Shown here: piece after piece, positions 1 through 9,751 of the stretch
Numbering within the stretch: position 1 is the stretch's first letter
Layout: every line of letters begins with the position of its first letter
IMG/VR virus record: IMGVR_UViG_3300035703_000010
Span: 62,001-126,000 of that record
Strand: one strand, 5' to 3'
Source of the DNA: a virus
Length of the DNA stretch: 64,000 nt
Notes under the pieces: generated by a model
What the model was told of the DNA's origin: nothing
The model's input: the letters and a program-made list of their open reading frames with translations, nothing else
Database searches by the model: none
Made by a program: the position numbers and the translations under genes

Positions 1-1
1 T

Positions 2-478
2 GTTGATAGTCAAGGTAATTTTATAAGCTTAGGCTCCGGTCGAGGTAGTCGGCAAGATAGAGCAGGTGGTCCAAATAGTCCAGAAAGAATAGCAAAAAAA
101 CTTTCATTGACTGCAGATGTATTATTGAAAAATTTATTACATCCAAAATCTTTTGATAGAGTTTTCAATATAATATTTGATCCAGATTCGTTTATCGTTG
201 ATGAATCTAAAACTAGTGTAGATACATTAGTCAAAATGAGAGAAATTGGAAGAATAAGACAGATTACATATAAGGGAAAGATCTACCACGTTGACAATGA
301 TAGATCTTTTAAAGATCCTACTTTAAATTCTTATTTTGTCAATATAGAAACCCTTAATTCTACCAAACCGATTATTCCGTCAAATTCTTCAAATCCTATG
401 ACACAATCTGGTGGTACTAATCAAAACATTCTAGATACTGCATTAAAAGTTAAAGTATTTGATGTTTGGAAAAACTAA
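2..478 (+). CDS. C-terminal end of a virion structural protein (5' truncated)
   Basis: The reading frame is open from the first bases of the window to the TAA at 476-478, so only the last 158 residues are visible and the true start lies upstream. The visible part begins with a Gly/Ser/Arg-rich stretch, followed by a mixed alpha/beta region without a recognisable motif. I do not recognise the family. It is followed after 31 bp by a run of co-oriented structural genes, so a baseplate or tail role is plausible, but this is inference from position only. A TTG at 107 could be mistaken for a start, but the uninterrupted upstream frame makes that unlikely. Confidence 0.7.
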   Translation, partial: VDSQGNFISLGSGRGSRQDRAGGPNSPERIAKKLSLTADVLLKNLLHPKSFDRVFNIIFDPDSFIVDESKTSVDTLVKMREIGRIRQITYKGKIYHVDNDRSFKDPTLNSYFVNIETLNSTKPIIPSNSSNPMTQSGGTNQNILDTALKVKVFDVWKN

Positions 479-509
479 ATTATAATTTTAATCAAATTAA
501 GTAATTCAT

Positions 510-2426
510 ATGCCAAAGATATCATCTATACCATCTAAACTGATATATTCAGTTGATGTTCCTGAAGTTGAAAACTTTCAAGCACAATTTGTATACAACT
601 ATTATGTTCCAAATGAATCGATACAAGATTATAAAGATGATAAATTTGGGGAGTCTATTTTATTAGACAAAATGAATCTTAATCTTGATGTTTTAAAACA
701 GCCTGGATATGAAATAGAAGGTTTTTTAAACAAAAATTCTAGAATTTCTGATCTAAAAAAGTTACCTCGGTATATAAAACTGACTTGGGCTAATGACTTT
801 AAACTTTTGTCTAAAAGTAAATATGGTTTTTTTTATAAAGACAAAGTTAATAATGAAATTAAAGGAAAAGGTCTGACCGATTCTGATATATCAAAAATTG
901 TAAGAGAGGATCAGTTTGCTAGCAGCTATTATACGTCTATAGAATCTAGCAACAGGAATATCATAAATGGAATATCTTCTGTTTTTGACTCGATAGACAA
1001 TACTTTGTTAAAAGATCCAGATCTTAGAAACAATTTTCCAAAATCAGTTAAAGAAGTTAATACAGTTTATAAAGATTCTGAAGCTGATAATACAATTCAA
1101 GCTTCTATGTCTGCAATTGCGTATCAAAAGGGAGGTCTTGAATTAAAGAACCAAACCAAAGATTCGTATTTGCAAAAATTATCATCAACAAAATTTTATT
1201 CGCAAATTAATAATAATTTTTTGCACAGCGTAGTAATAAATGCGTTAAGTTCTCAACATCCGAACAACTCAATTTTTCAAAGCTTTATAGATTATTCAAA
1301 AAAAATTAATAAGCTAAACATAAACCGCAAGCTTTCTGATTCTGAGTATAAGGCTTCAATACCATACCATACTACTTACCAATGGGACGCAAGATCAAAT
1401 TTAGATAATGAGTCTACATTTAATGTTACTGGATATGTTATAGAAAAAGTCGAAATGTTTTCTGATGGAACAGTAAAACGATTTAATCCTATCGTGATAA
1501 GAGGAGGGGAAAAAAATAGTTACATAGATTTTCAAGTTAGATATGGAGCTATGTATTTCTATAGCATTAGAACTATCATGGATATAACATACAATGCTAT
1601 AGACAATAAAGAATATAAGTTCATGAGAGTAGGATCTTTTATTGCTTCAAAAGATACGACTATTGACGTACAAACGATAGAAAATGTTGCTCCTCCTCCT
1701 CCACAAGATTTGATGTTTGTCTGGAATTATGATAGAGTAAATCAAAATACGATTGTTTTTGATCATCAAAACAATAAGCCATTTCCAAATACAGGAGTAC
1801 CAGGATCATTAATGATAGCTTGGTCAATGCCAGTTAACTCTCAAATGGATATAAAAAAATTCCAAGTTTTTAGAAGAAAATCTGTTAATGATCCATTTGA
1901 ATTAATAAAAATGTACGATTTCGATGACTCTATTTCAAAGTTTGAAACTTTAGAAAACAACATAAATCCAACGTTGATTACTAAGAGCAAAGATCCTGTT
2001 TTATATTATTTTGATGATGATTTTTACAAAAATTCAGAATACATTTATGCAGTTGCTTCCATAGATGCTCATGGATTGACATCAAATTATTCTGAACAGT
2101 TTATGCTAAAATTTAATATGTTTTCAAACAAGATAGAAAAAATTTTAGTTTCTATAGCTGGAGCTCCAAAACAATACCCCAACATGTACCTAGAAAGAGA
2201 TTTATTTGTTGACACGATTAAAACTTCGAATAAAAATTCTATGCATGTTTATTTAAACCCAGATTGCATTAAGGTCAATAATGAAGACAATACTTCATAT
2301 TCAGTTTTACAAATGAAAGATCTTTCAAACAGTAGTGATAATTCAAAATATTGTATCAACATCATCAATACTGACGTTCAAAAAAGCAGGCAGTTAAACA
2401 TAAACATAACAAAAAAGGTATCATAA
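510..2426 (+). CDS. Virion structural protein with fibronectin-like region
   Basis: A 638-residue protein starting at ATG 510. The N-terminal 280 residues are polar and rich in Asn, Ser and Lys. From about residue 285 the sequence looks beta-rich, and after a proline run (PPPPQD, about residue 400) there is a segment resembling a fibronectin type III fold: a Trp strand, an alternating strand with FQVFRR, then YIYAVASIDAHGLTSNYS before the chain ends. Such modules are common in tail and baseplate proteins that contact cell surfaces. It lies in a co-directional run of structural genes with short gaps. Structural assignment is likely; the precise role (baseplate or fiber-associated) is not determined. 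Confidence 0.65.
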   Translation: MPKISSIPSKLIYSVDVPEVENFQAQFVYNYYVPNESIQDYKDDKFGESILLDKMNLNLDVLKQPGYEIEGFLNKNSRISDLKKLPRYIKLTWANDFKLLSKSKYGFFYKDKVNNEIKGKGLTDSDISKIVREDQFASSYYTSIESSNRNIINGISSVFDSIDNTLLKDPDLRNNFPKSVKEVNTVYKDSEADNTIQASMSAIAYQKGGLELKNQTKDSYLQKLSSTKFYSQINNNFLHSVVINALSSQHPNNSIFQSFIDYSKKINKLNINRKLSDSEYKASIPYHTTYQWDARSNLDNESTFNVTGYVIEKVEMFSDGTVKRFNPIVIRGGEKNSYIDFQVRYGAMYFYSIRTIMDITYNAIDNKEYKFMRVGSFIASKDTTIDVQTIENVAPPPPQDLMFVWNYDRVNQNTIVFDHQNNKPFPNTGVPGSLMIAWSMPVNSQMDIKKFQVFRRKSVNDPFELIKMYDFDDSISKFETLENNINPTLITKSKDPVLYYFDDDFYKNSEYIYAVASIDAHGLTSNYSEQFMLKFNMFSNKIEKILVSIAGAPKQYPNMYLERDLFVDTIKTSNKNSMHVYLNPDCIKVNNEDNTSYSVLQMKDLSNSSDNSKYCINIINTDVQKSRQLNINITKKVS

Positions 2427-2489
2427 TCATTCATAGATAGTTAAAAAAATTTACTTTGATTATAGTTACTGTAGATTTATTGAGGAAAT

Positions 2490-3221
2490 ATGGGATTTCT
2501 TGACCACAGCACAAATAACATAATTTTAGATGCAGTGCTTACTGATACTGGAAGACAATTTCTGTCTAAAAATGACGGATCATTCAGTCTTTTTAAGTTT
2601 GCGCTTGGAGATGATGAAGTTAATTACGGAATTATCACAAAATACGGAAGAAGCGTCGGTAGAGAAAAAATAGAAAAAAATACTCCTGTATTCGAAGGAT
2701 TAACAAATCAAGCTCACGCTCAAAAATATAAATTAGTTAGCGTTTCAAATCCAAACTTGATTAGACTACCAAGCTTCTCATTTTCAGGAGATTCTTCAGT
2801 TAGCGGAAATTCTATTTCTTTATACAACACTGGTGGAAGTAGAGGATTAAAAACTGGAGCATCAGTAACAATCGAGCAAACGATTTTAAATGAAACGTTA
2901 ATTGATGTTGAACTAAGAGATCAAGTCTTTTTAATAGATGTACCTAATTTATTTTTACGACTCAATGATGGAAGAGTTACACCAAACAACATTGATAATC
3001 AACAAAGAGCTTATTATGTGTTGACTAGGACTTCTAGCTCTTCAACTTCAGGTGGATCAATATTGACATTTACTGTTAGCGTTAAGTCATTAACACAAAC
3101 GTTGTACGATGTTTACGGAACTGGAACTTCTAAAAACGTAATAAAGACTTACATTAGAATAACAGGAATGCAATCAGGTACAGTAAAAGATATTGCAGTT
3201 GATATTAACCAAACAACATGA
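2490..3221 (+). CDS. Virion structural protein, tail/baseplate-associated
   Basis: A 243-residue protein starting at ATG 2490, preceded by a GAGGAA ribosome binding site. The N-terminus (MGFLDHSTNNIILDAVLTD followed by TGRQFL) and the FALGDDEVNYG segment at about residues 38-48 match a conserved pattern I know from structural proteins of large myoviruses, where it lies near tail fiber genes. The remainder is beta-rich and Ser/Thr-rich. It is 15 bp from the next gene and almost certainly co-expressed with it. Role in the particle is unknown; an adaptor between baseplate and fiber is one possibility. Confidence 0.65.
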   Translation: MGFLDHSTNNIILDAVLTDTGRQFLSKNDGSFSLFKFALGDDEVNYGIITKYGRSVGREKIEKNTPVFEGLTNQAHAQKYKLVSVSNPNLIRLPSFSFSGDSSVSGNSISLYNTGGSRGLKTGASVTIEQTILNETLIDVELRDQVFLIDVPNLFLRLNDGRVTPNNIDNQQRAYYVLTRTSSSSTSGGSILTFTVSVKSLTQTLYDVYGTGTSKNVIKTYIRITGMQSGTVKDIAVDINQTT

Positions 3222-3235
3222 GAATGAAGTGAACA

Positions 3236-4444
3236 ATGGCAACATATAAGAATTTAGAACCTTCAGATGTAAAAACAGCTAGATCTTTTTTAAGCCAGTT
3301 AATTGACGTTATTCAAGAAGATGTAAGCGGATCTACGTCAAGAAGAAAGTATCAAGTTTTCGTAACTGGAGGTATTGGTCCTGGAGTAACTTCATCTTTA
3401 TTTCAAACTGTATATGATCAAGATTTTACTCTTCAAACAGCAAACCAAGTATTTGATTGCACAATAGGATTATTTCAAAATTCTGATATAGTTTCTTCTT
3501 CCTTGGCAGGTGTTGATTCGGTAGGAAAAGAATTATTTCCGTCTTCATCTTTAATGATGAGAGAAAAGATGGACAATTATAGACAATTTGCTCAGCTTCT
3601 TTTAGGAGATTCTAATGCTCAATTTGTCGCTCCATACAATTCAAATAGCGCTAACGACAAGATAGACGCTGCGTTTTTCATTGCTTTTAAGAGATTATTT
3701 GCAAGAGATCAAATTAAGCGTGAATCATTTGCAATGAGATTTTATCAATCTGCATCATTGTGCAGATATGATGGTGCACCAAATATCCCAAACATTTATT
3801 CTACTTCTGAATTAGGCGTTTCAGTATATACGGATATTGGATCTTCTAATGAAAAGTTTAATGTCTTTGGTGGTCAACTTGGTAATATCGTTGATGCAGC
3901 TGATACTACAAGAACAGTAGGTTTGATGTTTTATGATAGAGGAATCGCTCTATTAGATTTAGAAAAAGTAGTTTCAGCATCTCAATTTATGTCTGGAACC
4001 ATTGATGCGATGACCCCGACTGGATATACAATTCTTGGTCATCAAGGAACAGAAACTGCAGGAGTTTCAAAATTTATACCTGATTTTATAGTTTCAGCTT
4101 CCATTGACAACGTTGTTGATCATATTTGTGCAACAAGATTTAGTTCAGGATCGCAAACTGCAATAACATTCCAAAACACTACAAATATTAATAGTACGCT
4201 AATCTTCTGCCGAGCAGGTGCGGATGAATTCAATTATTCATCAAATCCTACGTTTACAGATTCTAACAATAGAATCGTTGTAATAGATCCAGGACAAGAA
4301 GATACGCAGCAAACGTTTACGTTCATTACATCCGTAGGGTTATATGATGCAAATGATAATCTTCTTGCTGTTGCTAAACTAAGTCGTCCTGTCGAGAAAA
4401 GCCCTGAAAGAGATTTGACTTTTAGAGTTCGTCTAGATTTCTGA
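3236..4444 (+). CDS. Virion structural protein, unknown role
   Basis: A 402-residue protein starting at ATG 3236, 15 bp after the preceding gene. No catalytic motif is visible. The central part is alpha/beta and includes a segment rich in aromatic residues (RESFAMRFYQSASLCRYDG, about residues 162-180). The C-terminus is beta-rich and ends in FRVRLDF. The downstream large LamG protein ends in the closely similar FRIKYDF, which suggests the two share a C-terminal domain or attachment peptide. That shared ending supports a common assembly partner, probably in the baseplate or fiber. Function is otherwise unknown. Confidence 0.6.
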   Translation: MATYKNLEPSDVKTARSFLSQLIDVIQEDVSGSTSRRKYQVFVTGGIGPGVTSSLFQTVYDQDFTLQTANQVFDCTIGLFQNSDIVSSSLAGVDSVGKELFPSSSLMMREKMDNYRQFAQLLLGDSNAQFVAPYNSNSANDKIDAAFFIAFKRLFARDQIKRESFAMRFYQSASLCRYDGAPNIPNIYSTSELGVSVYTDIGSSNEKFNVFGGQLGNIVDAADTTRTVGLMFYDRGIALLDLEKVVSASQFMSGTIDAMTPTGYTILGHQGTETAGVSKFIPDFIVSASIDNVVDHICATRFSSGSQTAITFQNTTNINSTLIFCRAGADEFNYSSNPTFTDSNNRIVVIDPGQEDTQQTFTFITSVGLYDANDNLLAVAKLSRPVEKSPERDLTFRVRLDF

Positions 4445-4519
4445 TTTCTTTGCAGTCATTAATATTGATGAATGTCATGTCATCATATCTTTAATGATGT
4501 ATAATTAGCAACACTAGAG

Positions 4520-7096
4520 ATGTCTATCTTTAAACTTAATCCTACTGATTTTCAAAGCGTAACTGTTACTACAAATCCTTCTAGAAATTATTCTTCAAGT
4601 TCTATTGGGGTAACAGGTTCAGTTAGGGTTTTTTCAAGAAAATCTTTTGTTGAAAAAGACATAGAAAACAAAGATGATCCTTCTACGTCTTTTAATGAAT
4701 CTTCTATCTTTAATTCTTGGAATACTTTAAAATCTACTACAAAAAATAAAATTAATATTTTTCAAGACGTAAACGGATTTTTAACTAAAGTTAATAGTGA
4801 AAATCTTTCATTAAAAAAGCAAAAAGTTTTAGATGTCATAAGGTTCACTCCTTCTGATGATTACAAAAATTTTCAAAATTTTGTATCAGGAAACTTTTAC
4901 TTTACTTCAGGAATAGGGTCAATAAACAATTTAAAAAAGTTAGCAATAAAAGATAATTTATCTCATTATTATAGAACAGCATATCCATCAGCACACTGGG
5001 GATATTGCAATTATCATAGCCTTAACTTTTTTTCGTCTTCTACAGTTCCTACATCTTCTGTGCTTTTATATCCTAATGTAGATGATAAAAAAATGCCTGT
5101 AGGATATTCTACTGGAAGATACGCAGTTAGTGGAGCATTCAGTTTAGATTTTTATATCAATCCTCGATATAGAAACTTAGATTCTAATGGTCATTTTAAA
5201 GCTGGAACTATTTTTCATTTATCATCAAGCTACGCTTTATCTTTAATAACCGGGTCATTGAAAGACGTTAATGGTCTTCCGTCTACTTTTAGACTTCAAT
5301 TACAATTAAGTCACAGTGCTGATATTTCACCATCTACTGCTATAGCTGGAAATTATCCAAAAGATCTTATTTTCTTATCTGAAGATAATTCTCTTAAATT
5401 AAATAATTGGCATCATGTTGTCGTTAGATGGGGAACTAATAACATTAATCACGGAACAGGATCTTTTAATATTGATGGAATTGATAAAGGTGTATTTGTT
5501 GTCCCTTCAGGGACAATTGCACCATTTGCATATGCAAATGATACGACCAATCCAGCTAATCCAGATGCATTGTGTATCGGAAATTACTATGAAGGAAACA
5601 ACATAGGTAACAACAAATTAAAAAGGTTTTTTGCTCACATATCTTCATTAGCTGAAGGTACGTACACAATGGATACATCAGCAGTAGAATCTCCTGATTC
5701 TTTTTCATTTAATCACCCCCTTCAAGCAGAAGTTCATGATCTCTCAATAAAAAGATTTTATGTTACTGATTCAGATATATTAACTTCTAGCTCAACAGGA
5801 ATTTCTGACTTTACTAACGTTTGTTTTTATTTGCCTCCATTTTTTACTGTTGATTCTCCTATTAGACAACTTTCAGCAGACGGAAAAGGCGTATTCATTA
5901 CGCCTAGAATAGCTTTACCTGGAATGACTACGACTCCATTCAACGTCGGTATGTCATTTGGCGTTGATGGTCATTACATAAATACAGAAAATTTCTTAAA
6001 AGATTTTTCATCAAATTATTATCCTAGACAATTGTTTTTGACAGGTACTGCGATAACTCAAAATTTTTCTAGCGAAGTAAAAGCGAATGAAATTCTATAT
6101 AACCAGCCAGAAATTAGAAAAAGGAATCTTTTGATTCTTCCGTGCGATGACGGAAACTTTTATCCAAATTATGATGTAATAAAAACAGAAAATATTTTTG
6201 TTATTGATAAAACCAGCGGCGGATCAAATCCGTATAATGAAACGAAAAAATTTACTATTGATCCTAAAAAAGTTTCTTACGTTGATGATATCGGAAATTA
6301 TTTACAAGGATTTATAACTTTGAATAACATGTTAAATGACGTGTCTAGACAAGAGTTATTTAACAATGATAAACTAAACGAGTTAATAACTTTTACTCCT
6401 CAATTTCCATTAAAGTCTTATGGAAGTAGCGTAAAAAGTAAATATGTCGATCCTATTCTTAATGATACTTTTAATAATAGCATTTTAAAAGCAGATAAAT
6501 TTTTCGTTACTCAAAGTCAAATCCCATTGTCGATTCCTTTCATAACCAAAGACACTTCATCAAATCAAGTAGTGTTTTTTGACATCAGCAATTTGTTTTA
6601 TGGAATAAGAATTTTGCCTGGAAGTTTTATGATAACAGATTCTGCGATTACTGGATCTGGCGGGGCGGTTAGCATAACAATAAGAGATGATGGAAATGGC
6701 ACTCTATATCGAGCAGATTCTTTGACGCCTCATTGCACATGGAATTCTGTTGGAACAATTTTTTATAATGAAGGAATCATAGCAATAAAGAGTCCACATT
6801 TATACTTTTTTGGTCAAGAACAATATGAAATGTCTTTTAAAGGTGAACAAAATCTTCATGTTTTAAGAACTGAAGTTTTAGCTCCTCAAAATTATTTAAA
6901 TTCTTCTTCTAATCCTTCTTATACTCAAGTTCCCTCTACCAATAGACCGAACGAACAAGATCCTAATTTCGTTTATATAACTGGTATTAATTTTCATGAT
7001 GATAATTTAAACGTTATCATGAAGACTCAATTAGCTCAACCTATTATGAAGCGTCATTCTGAAAAGATCTTATTTCGAATAAAATATGACTTCTAA
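4520..7096 (+). CDS. Large adhesin-like structural protein with LamG/concanavalin-like domain
   Basis: An 858-residue protein starting at ATG 4520. Residues from about 205 to 400 look like a laminin-G/concanavalin A-like jelly roll: AFSLDFYINPR, then a strand leading to GTIFHLSSSYALSL, then LNNWHHVVVRWG and GSFNIDGIDKG. NWHHV plus an IDG strand is the classic LamG signature. Such domains bind glycans or proteins, so a surface-binding tail protein is the likely role. The C-terminus ends with KILFRIKYDF, resembling the end of the 402-residue protein just upstream. The stop codon overlaps the start of the next gene by 11 bp. The LamG call is fairly secure; the receptor is unknown. Confidence 0.7.
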   Translation: MSIFKLNPTDFQSVTVTTNPSRNYSSSSIGVTGSVRVFSRKSFVEKDIENKDDPSTSFNESSIFNSWNTLKSTTKNKINIFQDVNGFLTKVNSENLSLKKQKVLDVIRFTPSDDYKNFQNFVSGNFYFTSGIGSINNLKKLAIKDNLSHYYRTAYPSAHWGYCNYHSLNFFSSSTVPTSSVLLYPNVDDKKMPVGYSTGRYAVSGAFSLDFYINPRYRNLDSNGHFKAGTIFHLSSSYALSLITGSLKDVNGLPSTFRLQLQLSHSADISPSTAIAGNYPKDLIFLSEDNSLKLNNWHHVVVRWGTNNINHGTGSFNIDGIDKGVFVVPSGTIAPFAYANDTTNPANPDALCIGNYYEGNNIGNNKLKRFFAHISSLAEGTYTMDTSAVESPDSFSFNHPLQAEVHDLSIKRFYVTDSDILTSSSTGISDFTNVCFYLPPFFTVDSPIRQLSADGKGVFITPRIALPGMTTTPFNVGMSFGVDGHYINTENFLKDFSSNYYPRQLFLTGTAITQNFSSEVKANEILYNQPEIRKRNLLILPCDDGNFYPNYDVIKTENIFVIDKTSGGSNPYNETKKFTIDPKKVSYVDDIGNYLQGFITLNNMLNDVSRQELFNNDKLNELITFTPQFPLKSYGSSVKSKYVDPILNDTFNNSILKADKFFVTQSQIPLSIPFITKDTSSNQVVFFDISNLFYGIRILPGSFMITDSAITGSGGAVSITIRDDGNGTLYRADSLTPHCTWNSVGTIFYNEGIIAIKSPHLYFFGQEQYEMSFKGEQNLHVLRTEVLAPQNYLNSSSNPSYTQVPSTNRPNEQDPNFVYITGINFHDDNLNVIMKTQLAQPIMKRHSEKILFRIKYDF

Positions 7097-7487
7097 GCCC
7101 AAGAAAAAAAGAAAGCGAAAAGGTCGCTATCAAAGAGGCGTGCATTCTTCACCGATAGCAGGAGAATGTAAGTATCGTTCGGGTTGGGAACAAAAATACA
7201 TGGTCTATCTCGACGACAATCCCGAAGTCGCCTCATGGTCGTACGAAAAACTAGTCATTGAATACGTTTCTAACAAAAAAACAAAAAAGATTCGAAAGTA
7301 TTACCCCGACTTCCAGATCGAATACAAAGACGGTCGAAAAGTCGTCGTAGAAATTAAACCTTCAAGAAAATTACAACAAGCGACCGTCGTAAAGAAGATT
7401 AGAGCCGCAAAAGAATGGTGCACAGAGCACGATATGATCTATAAAATATTGACGGAAATAGAATTAAAAGATATAGGTTTGCTTTAA
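7086..7487 (+). CDS. TnsA-like endonuclease, T4 gp4-like head completion nuclease
   Basis: A 133-residue basic protein whose start at 7086 overlaps the previous gene by 11 bp. The fold signature of a TnsA-type PD-(D/E)XK nuclease is present: Glu35 in RSGWEQKYMVYLD, Asp75 in YYPDFQIEY, and Glu89-x-Lys91 in VVVEIKP. The N-terminus is a run of Lys and Arg. Proteins of this size and layout in T4-like phages are head completion nucleases (the gp4 family), thought to act on the packaged head or DNA end. Codon use is slightly more GC-rich than in its neighbours. A stand-alone transposase subunit is unlikely because no transposase partner or terminal repeats are visible. Confidence 0.75.
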   Translation: MTSKPKKKRKRKGRYQRGVHSSPIAGECKYRSGWEQKYMVYLDDNPEVASWSYEKLVIEYVSNKKTKKIRKYYPDFQIEYKDGRKVVVEIKPSRKLQQATVVKKIRAAKEWCTEHDMIYKILTEIELKDIGLL

Positions 7488-7528
7488 TTCAATTTTACTG
7501 GATGCATCTAGAGTTAAAATAACATGAT

Positions 7529-8122
7529 ATGGCATATCATGGATACATCCCATTTATAAAAGAAACATTACTTAAGTTTGATAAACCAAAGGTGTTAGAA
7601 GTCGGACTTGACAAAGGTGTAACAACTATTCCTACAATAGTTTTTTTGACAAGAACAAAAGAAAATTTTGAATTTGTCGGAGTAGACGTTTTAGTTCAAG
7701 AGCCATTATTCATCACTTTGAAAAACATAGACGTTTTAAGGGGTCAAAAAATATCGTTGTATCAAAACAATAGTTTGGATATTTTGCCTAAGCTTGTTGA
7801 GAATTCCCTTAAGTTTGACGTTGTTTTGCTTGATGGAGATCACAATTATTTCACTGTTTCAAAAGAGCTACAATATCTTAATGAATTGGTTTCTGATAAT
7901 GGAATAGTAATCATAGATGACTATCACGGTCGATGGGCTGAAAAAGATTTGTGGTATGCTGAACGTGATGGGTATGAAAAAGTAGAAATTGCAACTAAAA
8001 AAGTTGAAACTCAAAAGCATGGAGTAAAACCAGCAGTTGATGATTTTCTTTCTGCTAATCCACAATGGGAAACATTTACCTTAATGGATGGTGAACCTAT
8101 AGTTTTAAGAAGAAAATCATAA
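7529..8122 (+). CDS. Class I SAM-dependent methyltransferase-like protein
   Basis: A 197-residue protein. The Rossmann-type motif I appears as VLEVGLDKGVTT at about residues 21-32. An acidic residue ends strand 2 (FVGVDV), and strand 4 carries DVVLLDGDHNYFTV with the following GIVIIDDYH. This resembles the Methyltransf_24 group, whose members methylate sugars or small molecules or are uncharacterised. No DNA-methylase motif (NPPY or PC) is seen. It sits between the head nuclease and the RuvC-like gene. The fold call is good; the substrate is unknown. Confidence 0.65.
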   Translation: MAYHGYIPFIKETLLKFDKPKVLEVGLDKGVTTIPTIVFLTRTKENFEFVGVDVLVQEPLFITLKNIDVLRGQKISLYQNNSLDILPKLVENSLKFDVVLLDGDHNYFTVSKELQYLNELVSDNGIVIIDDYHGRWAEKDLWYAERDGYEKVEIATKKVETQKHGVKPAVDDFLSANPQWETFTLMDGEPIVLRRKS

Positions 8123-8131
8123 GGAATTTAA

Positions 8132-8695
8132 ATGAATTTGATTTTAGGATTAGATGTTTCTACTACGGTTACTGGAATATGCATTTTAAATTCTGAAGTT
8201 ATTCCTGATGATAAAGGTTCTCATATAGTTTATTTAGATAAGGTAGATTTTAAGAAATGCAAAACGTTGTGGGAAAAAGCAGACGTTGTCGCAAATGAAT
8301 TTTCAAACTTATTATCAAAATATCCTGGTGAGTACAGAGTTGCATTAGAAGAGCCTTTGATGGGATTTCGAGCTGGAATGTCTTCTGCAGCGACCATAAC
8401 AACGTTGATGAGGTTTAATGGAATAGTTTCATATATCTCTAGAGAAATATTTAAAGTTGATCCTGAGTACATCGCTTCATCTTCAGCAAGAAAATTATGC
8501 GGAATTAAAATGCAAAAGACATCAGTTGCAGGCATGAATGGAAAAGAACAAGTCTTTAAATACATGTCAGAAAATGACTTAAAACATATTATTTGGCCAA
8601 CAAAAAAGAATGGTGAAGCCGTCGATTGGAGCCGTGATGCAACAGATGCTTATGTCGTAGCTAGAGGATACTCTTTATTATCTTCGAAATTGTAA
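8132..8695 (+). CDS. RuvC-like Holliday junction resolvase
   Basis: A 187-residue protein, close to the size of bacterial RuvC, with an AAGGA ribosome binding site 6 bases before ATG 8132. The RNase H-like fold is marked by the N-terminal LILGLDVSTTVTG (catalytic Asp8), an acidic strand ALEEPL near residue 72, and the C-terminal DATDAYVVARG (Asp near residue 170). It would cut four-way junctions or branched replication intermediates before packaging, a role filled by the unrelated gp49 in T4. It is followed by primase and recombination nuclease genes, consistent with DNA metabolism. Confidence 0.8.
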   Translation: MNLILGLDVSTTVTGICILNSEVIPDDKGSHIVYLDKVDFKKCKTLWEKADVVANEFSNLLSKYPGEYRVALEEPLMGFRAGMSSAATITTLMRFNGIVSYISREIFKVDPEYIASSSARKLCGIKMQKTSVAGMNGKEQVFKYMSENDLKHIIWPTKKNGEAVDWSRDATDAYVVARGYSLLSSKL

Positions 8696-8735
8696 ATTGA
8701 AAAATCTGCATCAAGTATGATAGTTTGCTTTTATT

Positions 8736-9710
8736 GTGCATTCTCTGTCTGATAAGATAAAGTTCTATGAGTCTATATTTGGACGTGGAAGAATTTCTAG
8801 CAATGGTAAGAACTTTGACGTTCGTTGCCCAGTTTGCGCTCCTCTAGATCCTTCTAAAAAAAAGCTAGCAATCAGAACAACTGATGACGCAAACCATTGT
8901 TGGGTATGCGGATGGAAATCTAGAAGTCTTGCTCCTTTATTAAGAAAATATGGAACTCAAGAACATCTAAACGCATATCGAACGTTAATTGGGATTGATG
9001 GCAAGTCAACATTACTAACTGCGCAAGTTGACAAAGCAACAAAAATAGAATTGCCAAAAGATTTTCAACTTTTGACATTATCAAACTATGAAGATCCTGA
9101 TGTAAAAGCTGCGTGGCGTTATGTCTACTCAAGAGGTCTATCTGATAGAGATGCGTGGTATTTTAAATTTGGATTATCAAATGAAGCAAAATGGCATAGA
9201 AGAGTTATCATGCCATCATTCGATGATAAAGGTGAGTTAAATTATTTTGTTGCAAGAGCAATCGATAAAGATAAAAAGCCCAAATACGACAATCCAGATA
9301 TCGATAAAAACCCAATTGTTTTTAATGAAATTAACATCGATTGGTCAAAGAGATTAGTTTTAGTAGAAGGACCATTCGATTTAGTGAAGTGTCCTGAAAA
9401 TTCTACAGCATTGTTAGGGTCTGATTTAGACGAACGTCATGAAGTCCTTAATAAAATTCTATTAAACAACACACCAGTTGCTTTAGCTTTAGATGGAGAC
9501 ATGTGGAGTAAAAAGACCCCTAGAATAGTTAAAAAGTTGCAAGAATACAACGTTGATGTTGTTGTTGTTGATGTACGTCCCTGGGGAGATCCAGGAAATA
9601 TGTCAAAAGCAGAATTTGAAGAAGCTCTTAATAGTGCTAAGCCGCTCCTTTGGGAAGATAGGTTTTTAACGAAGTTAGATAAGTTTGTTTCTTCAAGTTT
9701 TAGATTTTAG
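8736..9710 (+). CDS. DNA primase with zinc finger and TOPRIM domain
   Basis: A 324-residue protein that appears to start at GTG 8736. A CHC2-type zinc-binding motif is seen at the N-terminus: Cys31-x2-Cys34 and Cys55-x2-Cys58. A TOPRIM core follows, with VLVEGPFD (catalytic Glu) near residue 210 and ALALDGDMW near residue 250. The size and domain order match T4 gp61 and short DnaG-type primases, which make RNA primers at the fork. No helicase domain is fused, so the helicase must be encoded elsewhere. The start is the least certain part, since no clear ribosome binding site precedes it. Confidence 0.85.
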   Translation: MHSLSDKIKFYESIFGRGRISSNGKNFDVRCPVCAPLDPSKKKLAIRTTDDANHCWVCGWKSRSLAPLLRKYGTQEHLNAYRTLIGIDGKSTLLTAQVDKATKIELPKDFQLLTLSNYEDPDVKAAWRYVYSRGLSDRDAWYFKFGLSNEAKWHRRVIMPSFDDKGELNYFVARAIDKDKKPKYDNPDIDKNPIVFNEINIDWSKRLVLVEGPFDLVKCPENSTALLGSDLDERHEVLNKILLNNTPVALALDGDMWSKKTPRIVKKLQEYNVDVVVVDVRPWGDPGNMSKAEFEEALNSAKPLLWEDRFLTKLDKFVSSSFRF

Positions 9711-9751
9711 ATATTGAACACTGTTTTCAAATAGTATATTGTAATTAACTG

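Noticed and set aside
7086-7487. Tn7-like transposon suggested by the TnsA-like protein
   Set aside because: No TnsB, TnsC or terminal repeats; size and context match T4-type head completion nucleases.
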